DNA from: Gonapodya sp. JEL0774
Lineage: Eukaryota; Monoblepharomycota; Monoblepharidomycetes; Monoblepharidales; Gonapodyaceae
Length of the DNA: 64,000 nt
NCBI GenBank assembly: GCA_027604505.1
Contig: JADIIX010000057.1
Span: 62,971-126,970 of the forward strand
Direction: 5' to 3'
Shown: piece by piece, positions 23,985 to 36,626 of the stretch
How positions within the stretch are numbered: position 1 is the first letter of the stretch
Layout: each line of letters starts with the position of its first letter
Notes under the pieces: model-generated
The model's database searches: none
What the model was told of the DNA's origin: nothing
What the model saw: only the letters and a program-made list of their open reading frames with translations
Position numbers and translations under genes: made by a program

Positions 23985-26893
23985 ATGGCGACGATTGAAA
24001 TCGAAGCATGCACAGTGGGCGAATTACAGCCTGGACAGATGTGAGTTTGAGTCGCTGTGATCAGTTGATGTGGAGCAGCGAGCCAGCAGATAAAGAATCG
24101 TGTACAAACGAGGGGTCGGTCTTGAAATCAAGGCTTGAGAGCAAAAGGCGAGAATTGGAATAAAATCCCGGTATTTCTTCTCTCTTCATGTTATTTCCAT
24201 CAATGATTGGAAATCAAGCAGTCGTTGGAGAAGGAGATAGACCCCTTGCCACTTGCGGCACGCAGTCCGTAAAGGCATAAGCTTTCCTCCGGTATCCCAT
24301 CTTCCTTGTGGAGCTTCAATCGATTTCTTACGCGCTTTCTTCATTGTGGTGTGGGACGGGGCTCACCCGTTCGCGATACTCGATATCCCGTACCCACACT
24401 GGACGAATTTCAGGAAGGAGGTGAAAATTGGCTCGGGGAAGGCTTTAGTATACAAGATTGGTGACGAGTATCGTGCGACGTCGCACATCTGCCGTGAGTT
24501 CTGAGTTTTATGTTCTGGGGGGTTCATCCTCGTTCATTGGAATACACATCATAACTTTCCGCGTTGCCTTAATATAAGCCCACTACAAAGCACCTCTCAT
24601 AAAAGGCGTGCTAAGCCAAGATGGAAGGATTATGTGGTGGGTAACGTGTTGAATTCCGTCCCTTTGCCTCAAACATGTAACTTTTCTTTCAGCCCGTGGC
24701 ATGGCGCTTGTTTCAACACCAAGACTGGTGACATCGAGGACGGTCCTTCCATTGATGGTCTTCAGAGCTATGAGGTACACACGTTGAATGGAGATATGTG
24801 GGTTGAGAGCTCTGAGTTCAAGTTCCTTTTTTCAGACCCAGGTTCGCGGGAAGAGCGTTTACGTCAAAGCGTCTGAGGCTGCAATCGCTGCTGGTCGCCG
24901 CGGATTATCAGATACTGTCAAGATTTCGGGTGATAATGCCACAGTTGTGGTCATTGGAGGCGGTGCAGGAGGTCTGCAAGCTGTCGAGACTCTGAGAAGC
25001 GTTGAGTACTGGTTTTGATTATCTTCTCATACATTGACCTCACAAGTTCAAATTATCCCTTGCTACTGATAATTCATTGCAACTAGGAGGGTTTCAAAGG
25101 GCGCATTCAGCTCTTGTCTCGCGAGGATACCCTGCCTGTCGACCGACCCAAGCTCTCCAAGTCGCTCAAAACAGTGTTGGATGCTGTACAACTCCGTAGC
25201 AAGGAGCACTTTGATAAAATTGGTGTTGAAGTGCAGCTGAACGTTGAGGTAGTCGGACTTGATGCGAAAGCCAAACTTCTCCACTTGAAAGACGGCCGGC
25301 AAGTGCGTTATGACTATGTGGTAATTGCGAGCGGTGGAGACGTGAGTTGCAGTTGGATATTATGAGCTCAAGGGAGATTTTCAAATGATTATCCTTGACT
25401 GTCAGCCTCGTCGCCTTCCGATCCCCGGCAGTGAACTCGGCAACATCCACGTTGTTCGCGGTGTCAGCGACGCAACCGGTCTTGACGCCGCAATAAACGT
25501 GATACAAAAAGAAAGGGGGGCGGATTACCGGCCGAAAGTGGTGATTGTGGGGTCCAGCTTCATCGGTATGGAAGCCGCAGCCGTACTGGCCAAGACTTCT
25601 GATCTGACAGTCATTGGAATGGAAAAGGTGTGGAAATCTGCCCGCTTCGCTCGTTTTCTTCTATACCACTAACAGCCGTCCCCATACAGGTACCATTCGA
25701 AAGGGTTTTGGGACCAGATGTCGGCAAAGCCTTCATGATAATGCATGAGAAAGCTGGCGTAAAATTCAGGATGGAGAGCGTGACTGAACGCTACGAGGCA
25801 AGTCGTAAGTGCCAAAAGTAATGTGCACTTCGGTCGTGTTCTGTTTCACTTAGTGGATATCTCGATGATCCTTCAGCTTCGAATCCCAGACTTGTTGGGT
25901 CGGTTATCATCAAGGGTACAAATGAGCGACTCGCAGCGGATGTGGTCGTTTTGGGAGTCGGCGTGCGCCCTTCCACAGACTTTTTGAAAGGGTCTGGCAT
26001 TCCACTGGAACGAGATGGTAGCGTGATGGTGGAAGACACAATGGGAGTTCCGGGGGTGGAAGGGGTGTTTGCAGTTGGTTCGTAACTGCACCGAATGTGC
26101 TCGGGAGTTTTTCTGAAAGTGTTTGTGCAGGTGATATCGCGCGATACACATACCACCTAACAGGCGAAAAGATTCGCGTGGAGCACTGGTTTGTGTTATC
26201 CCCGAGACAGTTTAGCCAGTCATCTAGACTCCTTTGACTCAATTCGAAATGCTGCCCTCGTTAGGTCTGTCGCGCAGAATCAAGGGCGAGTGGCGGCTCA
26301 AAATATTCTTAAGATCATCAATTCCGCAAGGAGTGGTGTGACCCCTGAGCTCACTCCTTTCAAGACCGTTCCATTCTTTTGGACTGTGCAATTCGGTAAA
26401 AGTGTTCGATATTCAGGTCATGCAGAGAGCTTCGATGTAAGATATTGCTTTCCGTGACTTTGTGCACATTTAAACTTCTGCAACTATTTTGTGTTTTCAG
26501 GAGGTCATTACGAAATTTACACCGTCATTGGAAGACATGGAAACTCTTGAAGCGTATTATGTCCGCCAGAACAAAGTGATTGCGGTGGCCACTGTAGCGC
26601 GGGATCCAATTGCTGCGACCAGCTCTGAGCTTATCAGGTTGGGACTGATGCCCTCTGGAACGGAGATTAAGAATGGAAAGGATGTGACAAAGATTAAACT
26701 TGGATGTGAGTTGTGCCAGAGTATCGACCAATCACAGGAAAGCCTTATCTTATTCCATGGCTGTGAAATCGAAGCATCCCCAGTGTCGAAGGCGGTATCA
26801 ACCGGTCCCTCCGAACTTCCCCAGTGGCTGATCCCTGCAGCGATTGTAGTTGCCATTGCTATTGGTTTCTCACTGTACATGAGCAGCAAGTAG
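23985..26893 (+). CDS. AIFM3-like Rieske / pyridine-nucleotide-disulphide oxidoreductase with C-terminal membrane anchor
   Basis: Twelve exons from 23985 give about 618 residues. Residues 1-105 are a Rieske [2Fe-2S] domain with both ligand motifs intact: CPHYKAPL and CPWHGACF. Then the FAD site VVVIGGGAGGLQAVE, EDTLPVDRPKLSKSL, the NAD(H) site VVIVGSSFIGMEAAAVL, VLGVGVRPSTDFL and VFAVGDIARY, followed by a dimerisation domain (WTVQFGKSVRYSGHAESFD). This is the AIFM3 (Nfrl) layout, not classical AIF. The end, LPQWLIPAAIVVAIAIGFSL then YMSSK, is a single hydrophobic helix with a very short tail, so I infer tail anchoring in an organelle membrane. Intron 1 (373 nt) is long. A segment at about 26704-26770 beginning GTGAGTTG is open in frame but may be a further intron. 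Confidence 0.9.
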
Positions 26894-26952
26894 GTAGGGT
26901 CAGTCAGGCACTTGCCAGAATAGATTATATACAAAAAACGTAAATTCTCTAG

Positions 26953-29900
26953 TTATCCCGTCCCTGTAAATTCCGCCGACTGCTTCACCCCCGGAAGCGA
27001 GGTTCCACTGCCCTTAAGCTCTTTTGATGACGACTGGCGCAAAGATCTAGCCACACTAAGTGCGGATCCTTTCGCCACATAAGTTCTCCCATCGACAATT
27101 GATTTATGAGCACTTTCACTCCCAGTTCGAACAGAGCCGCCTTCCAGTACTCCCGCAGTGCCAATCCCCAGCGTACTGGGGCCAATGTCTGATGTTGTAT
27201 TGTGTCCTGATGCACCTGCAACCTCAAAGCTGCGATTTGAAGGAAATCCTACTTGAGCTATAGATGCTGTGTCGTGATGTCGAACAAGATCATCATTGCT
27301 TCGATTTGGCTTCATTAAACTGCTATCAAGTTGTCTGGCGGCTTCATTTCGGGGTTGTTCCGTTTCTATTTCTTCAGAAATAACTTCTTGTGAAAGCCGA
27401 CTAGGAATCACTGGTGGTGGTGCAAGGGGAGCAGTAGCAGGGCGACCTGGCACAATAGGTAAAAAGTTGGAGTCAGGAAACATTTCCAAAATAGAAGGCG
27501 ATGGTGGACTCTGAGAGGAGGGTGCGATGGGCAGGCTGGGAGAAGGTGGAACTGTAAGAGTTGGTGGTGCCGCAATCTCAAGCTTCTGCTCTGATGGCGG
27601 TGAACTGCCAATGAAACCGGGGGGAGGATCACTGATTAGCACAGTACTTCTCATTGCTCTGGAATGTGCAGCACGCATGACTGTGCCCGTCGAAAAGGTG
27701 GTCGATGGTAGCCCAAACAACCCCGATGCGCGCATGACCGGATTGGTTGTGGAGAGTGATGTTGCACCGACCAGCCTCCGCAGATCATCTACCACGGCTG
27801 CAGGGTCTAGCGTGCTCTTACTCGATCGGACAGCCCTGCTGACATCGGAACTCATAGAGGATTCCATCCCAGATTGGATTCGTGATTTTTCGGCCAGGTA
27901 CTTCGTCTTCACGGTTTGAGATCCCGAAAAAGACACTATCAGCCGACAGGAGATATAGTTTACATATATCCAAGGTCGCTTGTGCTTTGTAGCTTTTCTG
28001 AGTGCTTCCTCCCAATCGATACATGATTTCTTTCCTATCGATCCCGAAAGGACGGCTGCAAAACCACGGAAAATGGACAAAAGAGATTGATGTAATCGAA
28101 CCACTTTGGGATCAGCCTTTAGGAATCCAATCGCGGCTTGACACATGACGGTGAGGTCCATACTGTTCTTCCTTTCACTCAAAGGATCGTCAAGACCGAT
28201 TGCTTCCAACGCTAATGTTACCACTGCGAAAAAGAAGACCGAAAACGCATGTGGACTTGAAATCAACGATTCTGGCTTCATTTGGTTCATTGCCGTGGTT
28301 GCTCTCGCGAACACGTCCCGAACAGCATCCACGGGTCCAGGCTGAGAAGCCATTGCTGCAATTTTAAGTCTACCAGCGGTTGCCAATATTTCTGCAAACA
28401 ACCCAGGATTAAAAGGAGTTTTGAGTGTGCCGGTACCTTGTTGTTCCTTTTGCTCGACGATGAAATCCAACGAAGGCACGAGGACACGCAGCGTTTCGAG
28501 GTTTGGGGTAAAGGAATGAAGCTCATTAATCAACATGAGAGCTGTTCCCCAGTATCTGGCGGGCCAGAAATGGTCACGTTCCGCCATTCGCAAAAGCTCC
28601 ATGGCAAATCGCTGTGCAGCAAGGAAGTTTCCTTCAAACAAATGAATTATGGAGCGTATCCTGAGAGACTCTTCACGACGCGCTTGATCACTTATGGCAA
28701 GCCCTATCTGGTAAAGTGTTTCGTACTTCAAATGAGCAAAGCTCCATTGTCCCATCATGAAGTAGACGCTGGCCGAGAGCGATGCAATGGAAGTTGCTGC
28801 ATTCGCGTCACTGCTGTCGTCCCAGGCTTCTGCTGAATTAAGATATCGGGTGACAAGACCTTCGTCCTTTTGCGACAGCCAAAGTGCCAGAGCAGATACG
28901 GCTTTGAACCTTGCGTACCAAGTATCTTTCGGTAACTTTTCTGATACATTGAGACCCAATAAAGCGCAGTACTCAAGCGGTGCTTGCTGCGCTTTGGAGA
29001 GATATAGATCTGTAAGGGATAACAGTGCAAGTCTCGATATATGCGTGCTGGTGGGCTGATAGCTATCCGTCAAACTATCCGGCAATGGTACTTTGTCACG
29101 TGTAGTTGTGATTGAATCTGCACGAGAGCTGCTTGGGGACGGCGGACTTTTGGACTCTCTGCGGCTGCTCCCAACGGACGTCTTCTCTTGGAGTAGCCGC
29201 TTCTCCTCAATTTCCTCGTCTGGGTCAGGTTTTGAACGTGCAAGAGCTGTTCTCTCCTTGCGAATCGCCCAGGACAGCGCGATATCACCCTTCGGAAACT
29301 TCACGTCACACAACCGAAGCGCATTGTGCAGATGTCGCTCGGCGGGTTCCAGCTCCCCTCGATGAAGATACGCATCTCCAAGCTCCTGATTCATGCATGC
29401 AACTTGCAGGTTAGAGAATACAAGAGGCTTCCCAGCGACACTGCCATTGCCGCCGTTGATGGAACTACCTTCCATCTGCGACTCCGATATCGATTGAAAA
29501 AGTTTCTTGTAGTACTTGATCGCTTCCGCCATCATATGCTTCTTGTAGTGGTAGTGTGAAACCTTTACCAAATACATGATCTTCCGGTTCCGATTTTCGT
29601 CCGACGTTTCTGAGTAATGCTCATACACCGGTATGAGGAAACGTAAACCGTCTGGTCGAAGTTTGTAATGGAGAACTCCCTCAGCATCTTTCTCAGCTGG
29701 GAACCACAGCTTTTGCGTCTCATAGTAGTTGGCGATCTTGTAGTGAAGCTGCTGTCGCTGTGTGACGGTCATGATATTGTAGACACACCTCCTAATGAGG
29801 GCGCTCTTGAACTCGAACATGAAGTTGCTGGTCTGGCCATGTTCTCCCTCGACTTTCTGCAAAAATCCGTATTTGTCGTATCGGCCGATTGCGCGAGAGA

Positions 29901-32900
29901 CTTCTGCTGCATTCAGTTTCTTGTCAATCTGGCTCTCCACGAATGTTCTCGAAGCTGCAAATGATGAGAGCAGCATCCCGTTCGTGTCACGAGTAAGAGC
30001 TTTTGTGTCTGGTAAGAAGACGAGAACCTCTTCCAGCACAAATCGATGCCCGAATGCGGACCCAACCTTGAGCAGAAGCTGGAAGTTCCGGTCCAGTCGA
30101 TCAAATTGCGCCACAACAATACTTTGCAAGTCGTCATCCACGCTAAAGTGCTCGAAGTCGAATGCCGTGTCGTTATCAAGCTGTAGCTCACCACTTTCTT
30201 CTACGTGCGTCTGTCCCGATTCTTTGAGTGCGATGACCAAGGACCGTGCATATAGTGGGTTCCCGTTTGTACGACGGTGGACGTTTGACAATATAGCGTT
30301 TCCGATTTTCTTGACTTCTTGGCGCCCATCCTTGTTCCAATAATATCTGATCATTTCGGCGATTTCAACTTCCGTTAACCCCTCCACTACTCTGATTTTT
30401 GCCTTAGACATTTTCTTGCACAGTGAGTAGAACTTGGCGCACTCCTTATCGTCAAAACTTCGATCCGGACGTGAGAATATTACAACGAGTGCGTCGGGAC
30501 ATCCATTTATAATCTCAAGGAGAAGTTCCCACGACGAAATATCCATCCACTGTGCCTCATGAAAGAGAATGGCAATTGGGTTATTGGCCGACAAGGTGCA
30601 AATTATGCGTTTGACGAGTTCATGGAACTCCTTTTGCCTGCCTCGCCCTTTTAATTGCCGCGAAGTGTCCGGTGAAAGATCGAAGGGCATGACAAAATTC
30701 AACAACTGAGCATGCGCTGGCGCTTCGCCCAGCTTAACCAGACTAGCCTTGACCCGCTCTTCCATCTCCAGCCTTTTCTGCGCTGCCTGGTTCTCCAGCT
30801 GAAGGTTTGTAGCCATGATTGATAAGCGGCGCTTCGCCCGATTATTTGTCAGTCCATCAATACTCCCCATCAACGATGGCCTATGACGATTCTTGGGATG
30901 TGAGTGACCCCCCGTTGTAACAGTCAAAAGGCCAGGGGAGGACACTTTGTCAGATCCTACACCGCCGGCGCTGCTAATACTACTCGATGATTCATCCGAT
31001 AGAAGCAGTTCCGGTTTATGTGTCACAGAGTTCGACCTTCCCGCCCTCACCACATTCACGTCTCCACCCGGAGAGTCTCCCACCGTAGACAAGGCTCCGT
31101 CAAACCTCCTCGTTACCGAATTGGACCGAGCAGAGCGGGTTTGGGAGAGAGGTGGTACAATATCTGGTAGAGGTTCCCCTCCAAGATCGGGGACAGCGAG
31201 GCTGTGCGTGCGATCTCTAGGCAAAGGCATTGCATCACCACTACCATTGAGTCCCTGTCCGTTTAGGGAACCAGCCTCGGAAGACTCCCCCACAACAGCC
31301 TTCGAAACAGTGTTGCTCATGGGGATAAGTATACCAACCGCCTCATCAATGGTGGCTTCATCAACCATGGTGAGAATGTCACCAATAATATCCCGAAACG
31401 TGAAGTATGGCGTGGTTCTCTCCATTTCACTTCCTGAGCCAGAGCTGGGATTAATTGATTGAGAGAATGAGAAAGGGGTTTAACAGTGCGACGGTGAACC
31501 TCAATCTCGAGTTCCTCTTAAAACTCACGTGATCGGACATCCAATATTCACCGCCTGCAACTTCGCATATTTCATGAGGGTCGTCAGCCCCATGCCTCCA
31601 TCTCCTTCGAGCACAACCAACCCTCCACCTCCTTCATTCACGTGCGAGTTGATCGCATCACTCAAAATAACCTTCTCCTTCTTTCTTCCGACAATAGTCG
31701 CAGTCCCATCTCCCTCCTGCGACTTGTGCACCTTCGTTTCCGCGGCAGCACTCTTTGGCCGAAACACTTTGACCAAATTGCGTTTGCCCTTCACTTTGTG
31801 TGTGCCCATATCCTCGAAAACAAAGTCCTTGACGCATAGATTGTATGTACGCTCATCACATGCAACAGCGTTGTGAGCGGCTTCGAGACACATAAGACGA
31901 GCGGCCATATTGATGGAGTCTCCCATCTAAGTTGGGCGATAATGTGATGCACAGAATGTGGTTGACGACGCGAAAGGGGAGGGGTGAAGCGGAAGCGTGT
32001 GATGATAGTCAGTATCCGTTAAGTAGGTGGTGGTTTTGTGAGATTCCAAGCACGCGATTTAGCCAATAATATCATTCCGCCAAGAGATTCCGCGGGTACC
32101 GCTCACCAGTGCATATTCTGTTCTGAGCGAATTTCCAACCCCTCCGATCGCAATCACCCCTGTGGTTATCCCTATGCTAAAATGTTCAAAAAACCTGGTG
32201 AACTCTTCCGCAATCTCCAACGCCGCCCTAATGCCGTACTGTGCGTCATTCTCGTGAGCGTGTGGTGGTAAGCCGAAAAAAGCCAGCAAGATTGCGCCCT
32301 TGTCGTCCACGTGGAATTGCCTCAGCGATCCTTGGAACCGAAAGAGGGCTTTCTGAACCACCTCCATGGCGGTTTGCATGTCCTCGAGGTCATCCTTGGT
32401 TTCAAACCAGCGGAAGCCGTCTTGTGCGTACCCTCCGATACGAACAAACAATGTCGTTGCTTGCCTGAGCTCGAACAGGCTCATGAGTTCGGTGAGACCC
32501 GGAAATTCGGAAGAGAACACTTTTGACTGGTTGATGTCCGATTGTAGCTTGAATAACGCCGAATAATTGATGAAGTGCTTGTAATTGTCCACATTCTGTG
32601 TCGGTGACACGATATCCCACAGTGCCATGTCGTCTACTGTGGTGGGTCGGACTCTTGTATTCCGTCTGATTCGGTCCTTGTCAAAGTGAGGAATAACGGC
32701 AGCTTTCTTGCTGTAGTCTGCCATTTCCAAGAGATTGACGTTGATGACAGCATTCAATTGTTTCAAAGCCTGGTGGGACATAGCGAGTAGGCCTGGGATG
32801 TGGAGGACGTAGAAATGACCACGTACAAGGCAATATGCGACCAAAAGGAAGGAGTGCAGTTCAAGTGGAAAAATCATCGTCAAAATTCGAAAGAAAGGGG

Positions 32901-33933
32901 GCGCGAGCGGCACACGTGTAGTTGTGCATCTTTGACGCTCGAACTCACCTGGCGGTGCCTGATCCAACACCGTAGCCAACTGACTGACCGCCTCCCCGCC
33001 GATAAAATGCTCCCATCTCCCTCCCTCCCCACCGACATGCACGTCATAAATCTTCCCGGCGCCGATGCCCAAGTGGATCTTCAACTCGGTGGTTGAGCAG
33101 TCGGGAATATCGATTGGGTAGGTTCCGTACTGTTTCAGAATTTCCGAGCAGCAAATGGCAGCTTGAAGGACCATTTCTGCTCGTCGGCTCTTTTCGGCAG
33201 CGTCCACGTTGTTGGTTTCGTCGCCAAGCAAGTCGTCCGTTTCCTCGAGGGGACCCTCCAGCTTCCAGTAGAACATGATAGCGTCACCAATGAACTTCAC
33301 GATGTCACCGCCGTAAAATATAATAATTTGGATGACCTAAGGACGTTGTGTGTGGTGTAATACGAGGTGGAACGGTGCGACAGGGTTAGGGAACATAAAC
33401 GTCGAGATGTATGGTGAGCGAAACTAAGTATGACAAGAGCGAGCACCTTCTAAACAAACACGAAATGGGAGAGAACACTCGCCTTGTCCAGGAGACCCTT
33501 CATGGTCTTTGCCAGAATTTCTGCTCCCACAGGTCCTCGCTCCGCAAGAATGGCGGTTAGCGCACTGTAACCGCTCACTAGAGCAGCACGTAGCATTTTT
33601 AGGTGTGAGCATAGAAGGAGATGGGGTGGAAGGAAAGCGACGGGCGAATGGTAGGTAGGGATCAGTACTGGCATTTGTAACACCGTTCCCGCTCCGTTCC
33701 CCCTGGGACACTATCCCACCATCAGCCATCACGACAGCCGCAAACGCGGATTCAGCGGAGGGTTTGAAAGCCTTCATGTCGGAGTGATTCCCAGCGCAAT
33801 AGGTGTCGAGTTTCTTTCGGACGTGCTGGGAGACAAAGTTTGGAATGACATCCTCGAATCGGACGCGTTCAGTTGTTGCGTAGGGAGATGCCGTTGCTGA
33901 GTCGGGACCAAATTTGGCGGGAGGTTCGTCCAT
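26953..33933 (-). CDS. Soluble-type adenylyl cyclase (ADCY10-like): two class III cyclase domains, STAND/AAA ATPase-like region and long helical tail
   Basis: Six exons (33933-33720, 33577-33483, 33336-32949, 32792-32107, 31926-31529, 31444-26953) sum to exactly 2090 residues. Cyclase domain C1 has both metal aspartates, in MADVSGYSALTA and KFIGDAIM. C2 has FHVDDKGAILLAFFGLPP and the catalytic Asn/Arg helix SINMAARLM. Next is a nucleotide-binding module VVLEGDGGMGLTTLMKYA whose P-loop lacks the usual lysine, then a Walker-B-like ILFHEAQWMD and long TPR-like helices. The last 350 or so residues are Ser/Pro-rich and disordered. Animal sAC makes cAMP in response to bicarbonate, calcium and ATP in sperm and elsewhere. 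Here it may serve zoospore motility, which is inference. Intron 2 appears to use a GC donor (AAG|GCGAGT). It ends tail-to-tail with the AIFM3-like gene, 59 bp apart. Confidence 0.93.
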
Positions 33934-34463
33934 CGGGGACTGGAGGGAATGGGACCCGATAGGACCTGGGTGTGGGGAGTGGAGGACAGGCGGAGAGTGA
34001 TCGGGCGACCAGGAGCAGACGGAGGCTGCGGTGTCGCACGGGAATGGAATGAAGCGTCTGAGTGCGCGGGGTCTGCGAATCTCAAGAATGAGTGATGTCT
34101 CGAACAAATCACTGCCGACTTTCTATTCTTCCCAATTATACACCACACCCATATCTCCATGTTGTGACCCTCTTACAAACACAACCAACCCAAATGAAGT
34201 AACTACTTGCAAAAGCCTTCATTTAAACATGCTTCTTGTTCTTGTTTTACGCTCGATGATGCACTCTGCTCCGCATTTGGTCTGATTGTTCATGTCGGCA
34301 GCGTGATTGCCCCCGTTACTGATTGCCCTCCTTTTGATTGCCATTCTCCATTCAATAATACATTGGACTCGTCGCTTGTGAATGTTGCTTCCGCGGGAAA
34401 ACAAATTTACCGCGGAAATTACTCCTCATCGGGAACACATTCGGGCACTCATCGATCCTCCAC
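33934..34463. promoter_or_regulatory. Divergent intergenic region between the cyclase and the FERM gene
   Basis: 530 bp between two opposite start codons. It should contain both promoters. An upstream in-frame extension of the cyclase is open on the minus strand to about 34107 but reads as low-complexity. No clear element seen. Confidence 0.45.
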
Positions 34464-36626
34464 TTGCACGCGATGCCACGACCTGGGACCGTACCCACCA
34501 ACGTACATCGACAACTTTCAACAGTAGACGCGTTCGCACCGGCCTCCCAATCTTCTCCTCCACCAGACCAACCAGATGAGGTTCCGCCCATCTTTCGCCA
34601 TTTCAATACGTCTCTCAACAAATGCGATTGCGTCGTCGCACGTGTTCGCGTGTATGCTGGTGACGTGGTCAAGGAACTCACTCTGCGGTTCCCGGACAGC
34701 GAGTTCTTGTTGGTGCAGGACGTACATAGGGCCGTGGCAGATAAGGAAGGGTTAAGCGAGTCCAGCAGAAAGCTGTTCGCCCTGTGGATGGTCGGGAGCC
34801 AGGTTGGTAAGTTGTCGTGCTGCCTAGGTCCTTCAGAAGACGGGGGTGCAAAAAAAAGTGGGAGTTCTTGTCCCACCATCACCGAGAAGTGTGAAGATCG
34901 CGAGAGCGTAGAGCCAAATGCGCGCTCCTACGATGCGCACGGATCAAACATGAGTGTGCGTGTGTTTAAAGAAGCGGAGCTGTTCTTCTCACTCCTAACG
35001 CATGCCTTCGCCCTCTCTACTCGACCCCTGCTGATCCCCACCCTCACCGAACTTCGTCTCAATGCAGAGCTCCAACTTCGCCCACCGATTGATATATTTG
35101 AAATGCTTTCTCTATGGCCCCGCTGGGTCGAAAAGTACACTCACCACCCCGATGCCTCCACCGCTTCCTCTCCCTTCAGCCCGGCCAACCGCTTCCATCT
35201 CGCCTTCCGCCGCGAATGCCTGATTCCCAAAGCCCGTGAACGCAAAGTGGCCGAAGAGGCCGCGGTACGATTGCTGTTTGGAGAGGCGAGGAGGAACGTG
35301 TTGAGTGGAAGGTACTCATGTGGAGTGGAAGATGCAGGGGTGTTGGCTGGTGTGCAGATGCAATTACGACATGGAGATTTTGATCCGAGGAAGCATGGAG
35401 AAGGGTTCTTGGCGTGAGTAGAGGAACTTGCCAGTGCCTCAATCACAGTATCTTGGGATCGCCATTGCTCGCCGATTCCAGGAGGGAGAAGAACACCAAC
35501 ATATGTCGGGCCTGTCGTTCATGCTCAGAAGTCTCTGAACAACTTTCCAAACACACTATCAGTCATGCGCCACGCTAACCATGTCACTTCGTCTCGCAGT
35601 GACCAGCTCCCTGAATTCATCCCCCGGGGCCTCCTCGACCGCCTCAAGCCTCTCGACTGGGAACACCGCATATTTGATAATCACCGAAAGTACAAGGGAC
35701 GGAGTCCCATCATCTGCCGTATGCTGTAAGTACCCGTGCGCTTCCGCCATCTTCGTCCCACCGCCTCGTCCTTGCACTCACTCACTCACTCACTCACATT
35801 CCTAAATAATTCTTGGAATAAGCTACCTGCAATTCGTGCGTCAATGGCCTTTCTACGGCTCCGCGTTTTTCCCCTGCTGTCGTACAGTGCCACCAGGGGG
35901 GTACTTCGAGTACAGGAAAGAGAACTGGTTGTGCGGAGTAAATGCTGAGGGTATAAGCGTGGTGGACGTGGGGAAGAATGTTAGTTCCCATGGAGCGAGT
36001 GCTTGCAACAACTTTTGCCCCACGCGAGTCAAACACCATCGTAACCACACACACCTGTGCAGAAACTCATACTCCACAAAGAATACTCCACACTTACCTG
36101 GGAGTGGTCACCTGACACGTTTGTGCTGTCCTTCCCCGCCTCCACACCGTCCGCGCCCCGACGTGCCTCCTCAACTTCCCCCACCCACCCTCAATCAAAT
36201 ACGGGGTACTCCGAATCTACCCTACTAAGATTTACACTCATAACACCCCAGGCATACCTAGTGAATAATGTGGGAAGTAGGGCTGTGGACGAGGTGGTTG
36301 AGAGAGAAGGGGACTTGGAGAGAGTGAGGCAGCAGCAGGCACAGGCAGTTGGCCAACAATCTCCTGGGACGCTCCAAGTACCTGGGATGGGACTGGGGTT
36401 GGCGGCGGGGCACCCGAACCAGGTGGGTTGTGCTGGAGATGGTGGGAAGCTGTGTGACTGGCAACAGACAAAATCCCGATTTACATTCCTCGACGCACTA
36501 TCATCTCACTTACCCGACCTCAACACGTCTAAAACCCTTCACCCAAACTTCACCATCCCACTCAGAGTCGCGCGTCCCGGTCTCGAGCGGCAACTCTCGG
36601 AACGGCAGCTGCTAAGGAGCTCGTGA
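34464..36626 (+). CDS. FERM-domain protein (FRMD8/KRIT1-like branch)
   Basis: Five exons (34464-34806, 35068-35413, 35600-35725, 35823-35979, 36063-36626) total exactly 511 residues. F1 ubiquitin-like lobe: RFPDSEFLLVQDVHRAVADK and FALWMVGSQVELQLRP, which spans the first intron. F2: LAFRRECLIPKAR then LLFGEARRNVLSGRYSCG and DAGVLAGVQMQLRHGDFDP. F3: FVRQWPFYGSAFFPC, WLCGVNAEGISVVDVGKN and LTWEWSPDTFVLSF. The PFYGSAFF and GVNxEGIxxxD wording recalls FRMD8 and KRIT1, not ezrin. FERM proteins link membrane receptors to cytoplasmic partners. The C-terminal 100 residues are Gln/Gly/Leu-rich. Intron 1 (34807-35067) contains a long in-frame open stretch that could be mistaken for coding. Partner unknown. 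Confidence 0.8.
35775..35798 (+). repeat. (CACT)n tetranucleotide microsatellite
   Basis: About six perfect CACT units inside intron 3 of the FERM gene. Likely length-variable between strains. Confidence 0.85.

Noticed and set aside
34807-35067. Coding stretch inside FERM exon region (continuous open frame)
   Set aside because: Reading through breaks the F1 lobe; splicing GTTG|GTAAG to CAG|AGCTC restores the expected VELQLRP sequence.
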